Of a DNA stretch of 24,989 nucleotides, positions 23,071 to 24,989 are shown one piece after another. Both the position numbers and the translations under genes were made by a program. The notes beneath the pieces were generated by a model that was given only the letters and a program-made list of their open reading frames with translations, ran no database searches and had not been told where the DNA came from. Location: positions 1 to 24,989 of the forward strand of contig CAUZEO010000033.1 of NCBI GenBank assembly GCA_963578625.1, given 5' to 3'. This DNA is from CAUZEO01 sp963578625 (lineage in GTDB: Bacteria; Verrucomicrobiota; Kiritimatiellia; SLOV01). Within the stretch, counting starts at the first letter, position 1. Every line of letters begins with the position of its first letter.

Positions 23071-23972
23071 TTCTCGGGAAGGAGCGGAAGTTCTTTGTCC
23101 AACACATATTCTTTCTGCGGATGGGGCTTGATCGTGCCGCCGATCCGGTGGGGATCATGGTCAAAAATAAGCAGGTAACCGCCGTCCGTGATTTCCGGAA
23201 GCATCTCCAGCTTCCACGATCTGGTGGTGAGCGGAAAGGTGTCAAAGCCTAGCTGGTAAAGCGTTCTGAAGTGCGCGGCAGAAGGGCAGACGTCAGCAGG
23301 AAAGATAACCGTGTCCACCTCGCCGAGTTCGCCGGCGGAAGGATGATTCACTTCGATTTCTTCGCCGGTCAAAACCACCACGCAGTGACCCTCGGTATGT
23401 CCGCTGCTACGTGCAAGTCGAACGCCAGGGAGGATGTCGGGCGCGTCATCGGTGACGAGGATGACGGAGTCGAGCCTCGCTTCGACCAGTGCTGCGATGC
23501 GGTCCGCGGGGTAGGCGTTGCCAAGAAGCGGGTTCTCCGATGACGCATCGTCAAATTCGATCGCATGAACGAAATGGTGCGCATTCGGAAAGGTCAGCAC
23601 CTGTGTGCCGTCCTTCGTCTTGCGGCTGGTGCCTCCCGCGTGATCCCAATGCAAATGGGTCAGGACGACGAAATCGACGTTGCCGGGGTCGATGTCGTAC
23701 GTCGCCAGCGAGTCCATCAAATCCCAGGCATCTTCAGCCAGACCATTGAATTTTCGGTCCTTGGCCGAAAACTCCGTGGGATCACCGATTCCGGTGTCAA
23801 TCACCCCGATCCTGCCGTCGTCCAACTCGACCAGGAGGCAATGCGCAAACTGCGGAATCAGATTGTCATCATCCGGCTCAATCAGTCGCGCCCAGATTTT
23901 CTTCGGAACCAGGCCGAAATTCGCGCCGCCATCGCTCCGGAACCGCGATCCAATAATGGGGGTCACCTTCAT
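23067..23972 (-). CDS. MBL-fold metallo-hydrolase (lactonase-like)
   Basis: This 301-residue metallo-beta-lactamase-fold hydrolase shows the dinuclear zinc motif His106-x-His108-x-Asp110-His111 (Thr-His-Leu-His-Trp-Asp-His). Further ligands are His in Gly-His-Thr-Glu-Gly-His, Asp in Ala-Asp-Val-Cys, and His in Phe-Asp-His-Asp. Length and spacing resemble the AHL-lactonase-like group, but lactones, esters and other substrates are equally possible. GGTGAT about 8 nt before ATG 23972 is a moderate ribosome site. It is the first gene of the operon leading to TPR, lsrF, dehydrogenase and VOC, overlapping the TPR gene by 4 nt. It is divergent from the ArsR-methyltransferase gene across about 350 bp. 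Confidence 0.88.
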   Translation of the reverse strand: MKVTPIIGSRFRSDGGANFGLVPKKIWARLIEPDDDNLIPQFAHCLLVELDDGRIGVIDTGIGDPTEFSAKDRKFNGLAEDAWDLMDSLATYDIDPGNVDFVVLTHLHWDHAGGTSRKTKDGTQVLTFPNAHHFVHAIEFDDASSENPLLGNAYPADRIAALVEARLDSVILVTDDAPDILPGVRLARSSGHTEGHCVVVLTGEEIEVNHPSAGELGEVDTVIFPADVCPSAAHFRTLYQLGFDTFPLTTRSWKLEMLPEITDGGYLLIFDHDPHRIGGTIKPHPQKEYVLDKELPLLPEK

Positions 23973-24321
23973 ATTCCAATCACCATGTCACGTTTTGCCA
24001 CGAAAAAGGGAAAAAGAAACAGGATGAAATTGCTGGGATGGGGGATTGGGGAATCGGGATGCGGGGTACGGATGTTGAACAAAAGGCAATAAAGAGAACG
24101 AAGGAGAATTTCGGATTTTGAATTTTCGATTCCGAATTGAACGGATTTCCATGTAGCGGAAGTCGCCGGGACTTACGATCGGCGGATCATAAGCACAAAA
24201 AGGTTTTGCGACCTCAATGAACTTGTGCGGTTCTACCGCCCCGCATCCCGAACCCCTTCTCAGCTTGTAAACTCACGAAATACCATGCATCCTTTTATCC
24301 GAATTAACTGATGGATGGGAT
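23973..24321. other. Divergent promoter region with AT-rich repeat
   Basis: This 349-bp gap separates the MBL-led operon from the ArsR-methyltransferase gene. It contains an AT-rich near-palindrome (about 24106-24138; AATTTCGGA ... TCCGAATT) in the same style as the repeats at 8336 and 10723. At the right end, ATCC-N4-ATCC (24289-24300) faces GGAT-N1-GGAT (24313-24321), an inverted pair straddling the start of the ArsR-type gene and compatible with self-regulation. No gene is supported here. Confidence 0.4.
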
Positions 24322-24989
24322 ATGATTGCCGCTTTAGAACTCTTTAAGGCCCTTTCCGATGAAATCCGATTGCGGATAATTCGGGCTCTTTCTATTGCGG
24401 AACTGTCTGTGGCCGAGTTGGTTAGCGTTTTAGGGCTGCCACAATCGACGGTGAGTCGTCATTTAAAGCCGCTTCGCGATGCCGAACTTGTGGAGACGCG
24501 CCGCGATGGTACGAGTGTCTATTATCGTTGCGGGAGCGCATTTCATGATTCCTCTTTATCTGCCCTATTGAAAGACCGTCTCAGTGAGGTCTCCCAGTCG
24601 AATGAGGACCAGGCATCCGTGAGGCGGGTCATGGATCAGCGTCGTCGCCGGAGCCGGGAGTTTTTTGACCGGGTCGCGGGCACGTATGGGACGTTGACGG
24701 AGCCTGGCGGGGGCTGGCAGGCCTTGGCCGCGGCGTTGGCGACAGGATTTGCAGGCCGGGAAGTTGCGGATCTCGGCGCAGGCCAGGGGGATTTGGCCCT
24801 GTTGCTGGCCGGGAGCGCAACCAAGGTGACTGCGGTGGACAGTTCACCGCGGATGGTTCGTGCCCTGGAAGCCAACGCAGAGCAGGCTGGGCTTTCCGAG
24901 CGGATCCGGGCCGTGGAGGGCGAGATTGAAGCGCTGCCGATGGATGATGAAAGTGTCGACAATGTATTCCTGAGCCAGGCATTACACCA
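24322..24989 (+). CDS. ArsR-family regulator fused to SAM-dependent methyltransferase (3' end cut off)
   Basis: The 222 visible codons run off the right edge. Residues 1-75 form an ArsR winged helix: Phe-Lys-Ala-Leu-Ser-Asp-Glu-Ile-Arg-Leu opening, recognition helix Gln-Ser-Thr-Val-Ser-Arg-His-Leu, and wing Arg-Arg-Asp-Gly-Thr-Ser-Val-Tyr-Tyr. Residues from about 113 begin a class I methyltransferase, with motif I Asp-Leu-Gly-Ala-Gly-Gln-Gly at 150-156, the ribose-binding Asp at Ala-Val-Asp, and Leu-Pro-Met-Asp-Asp downstream. This ArsR-methyltransferase fusion is a known architecture, often next to methionine/SAM-cycle genes, which would lie outside the window. The N-terminal Cys are few (Cys70 only), so metal sensing of the classic ArsR type is not indicated. 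ATG 24322 starts the conserved helix; no strong ribosome site is visible. Confidence 0.88.
   Translation, partial: MIAALELFKALSDEIRLRIIRALSIAELSVAELVSVLGLPQSTVSRHLKPLRDAELVETRRDGTSVYYRCGSAFHDSSLSALLKDRLSEVSQSNEDQASVRRVMDQRRRRSREFFDRVAGTYGTLTEPGGGWQALAAALATGFAGREVADLGAGQGDLALLLAGSATKVTAVDSSPRMVRALEANAEQAGLSERIRAVEGEIEALPMDDESVDNVFLSQALH

Noticed and set aside
20182..23972. Quorum-quenching island (AHL lactonase plus AI-2 degradation)
   Set aside because: The MBL and LsrF families both permit it, but no sensor, transporter, LsrK or LsrG is present, and MBL substrate specificity cannot be read from sequence.
24322..24540. Classic metal-sensing ArsR repressor
   Set aside because: The visible N-terminal domain lacks the paired Cys of the metal-binding helix and continues into a methyltransferase.

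Overview
The window looks like chromosomal DNA from a free-living, GC-rich, Gram-negative-type bacterium, most likely of the PVC group (Verrucomicrobiota or a relative). This is inferred from gene content and style. It has two Gfo/Idh/MocA oxidoreductases, a phytanoyl-CoA dioxygenase, a DSD1-type PLP enzyme, a polysaccharide pyruvyl transferase homologue and a large secreted Ig/Calx-beta protein. That protein's C-terminus resembles the short module common on verrucomicrobial exported proteins. No marker gene fixes the phylum. There are no rRNA or tRNA genes, no CRISPR array and no intact insertion sequence.

Layout. (1) 66-2343, minus strand: a cupin, a D-2-hydroxyacid dehydrogenase and a long CvpA-like membrane protein in a tight operon. 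(2) 2611-6597, plus strand: a 1328-residue exported protein of five Ig-like/Calx-beta pairs, closed by a very strong intrinsic terminator. (3) 7180-8322: a D-threonine aldolase/D-serine dehydratase-like enzyme. It is followed by about 500 bp of palindromic repeat DNA and then a translationally coupled trio: shikimate kinase-like kinase, HpcH/HpaI aldolase and PurN. A related palindrome follows purN. (4) 10811-13741, minus strand: SDR, glutamate dehydrogenase and phytanoyl-CoA dioxygenase, probably one operon. (5) 14240-16911: an HD-domain protein, a B3/B4 tRNA-binding-domain protein and a Gfo/Idh/MocA oxidoreductase. (6) 16971-19331, minus strand: a second Gfo/Idh/MocA protein and a pyruvyl transferase homologue, with a frameshifted MOSC-domain pseudogene behind them. 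(7) 20182-23972, minus strand: a compact five-gene operon of metallo-beta-lactamase-fold hydrolase, TPR protein, LsrF-type thiolase/aldolase, zinc alcohol dehydrogenase and VOC-fold protein. (8) From 24322 to the right edge: the start of an ArsR regulator fused to a SAM-dependent methyltransferase.

The clearest biology beyond ordinary annotation is of four kinds. First, the LsrF-containing operon has no visible lsr transport, kinase or regulator genes and probably serves a different phosphorylated-ketone pathway. Second, the MOSC pseudogene's frameshifts can be read individually, one apparently a deletion between short direct repeats. Third, related palindromic elements flank the 8.3-10.8 kb gene block. 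Fourth, the secreted protein carries a Cys-pinned loop in four of its five Calx-beta domains. I did not find a convincing new defence or mobile system.
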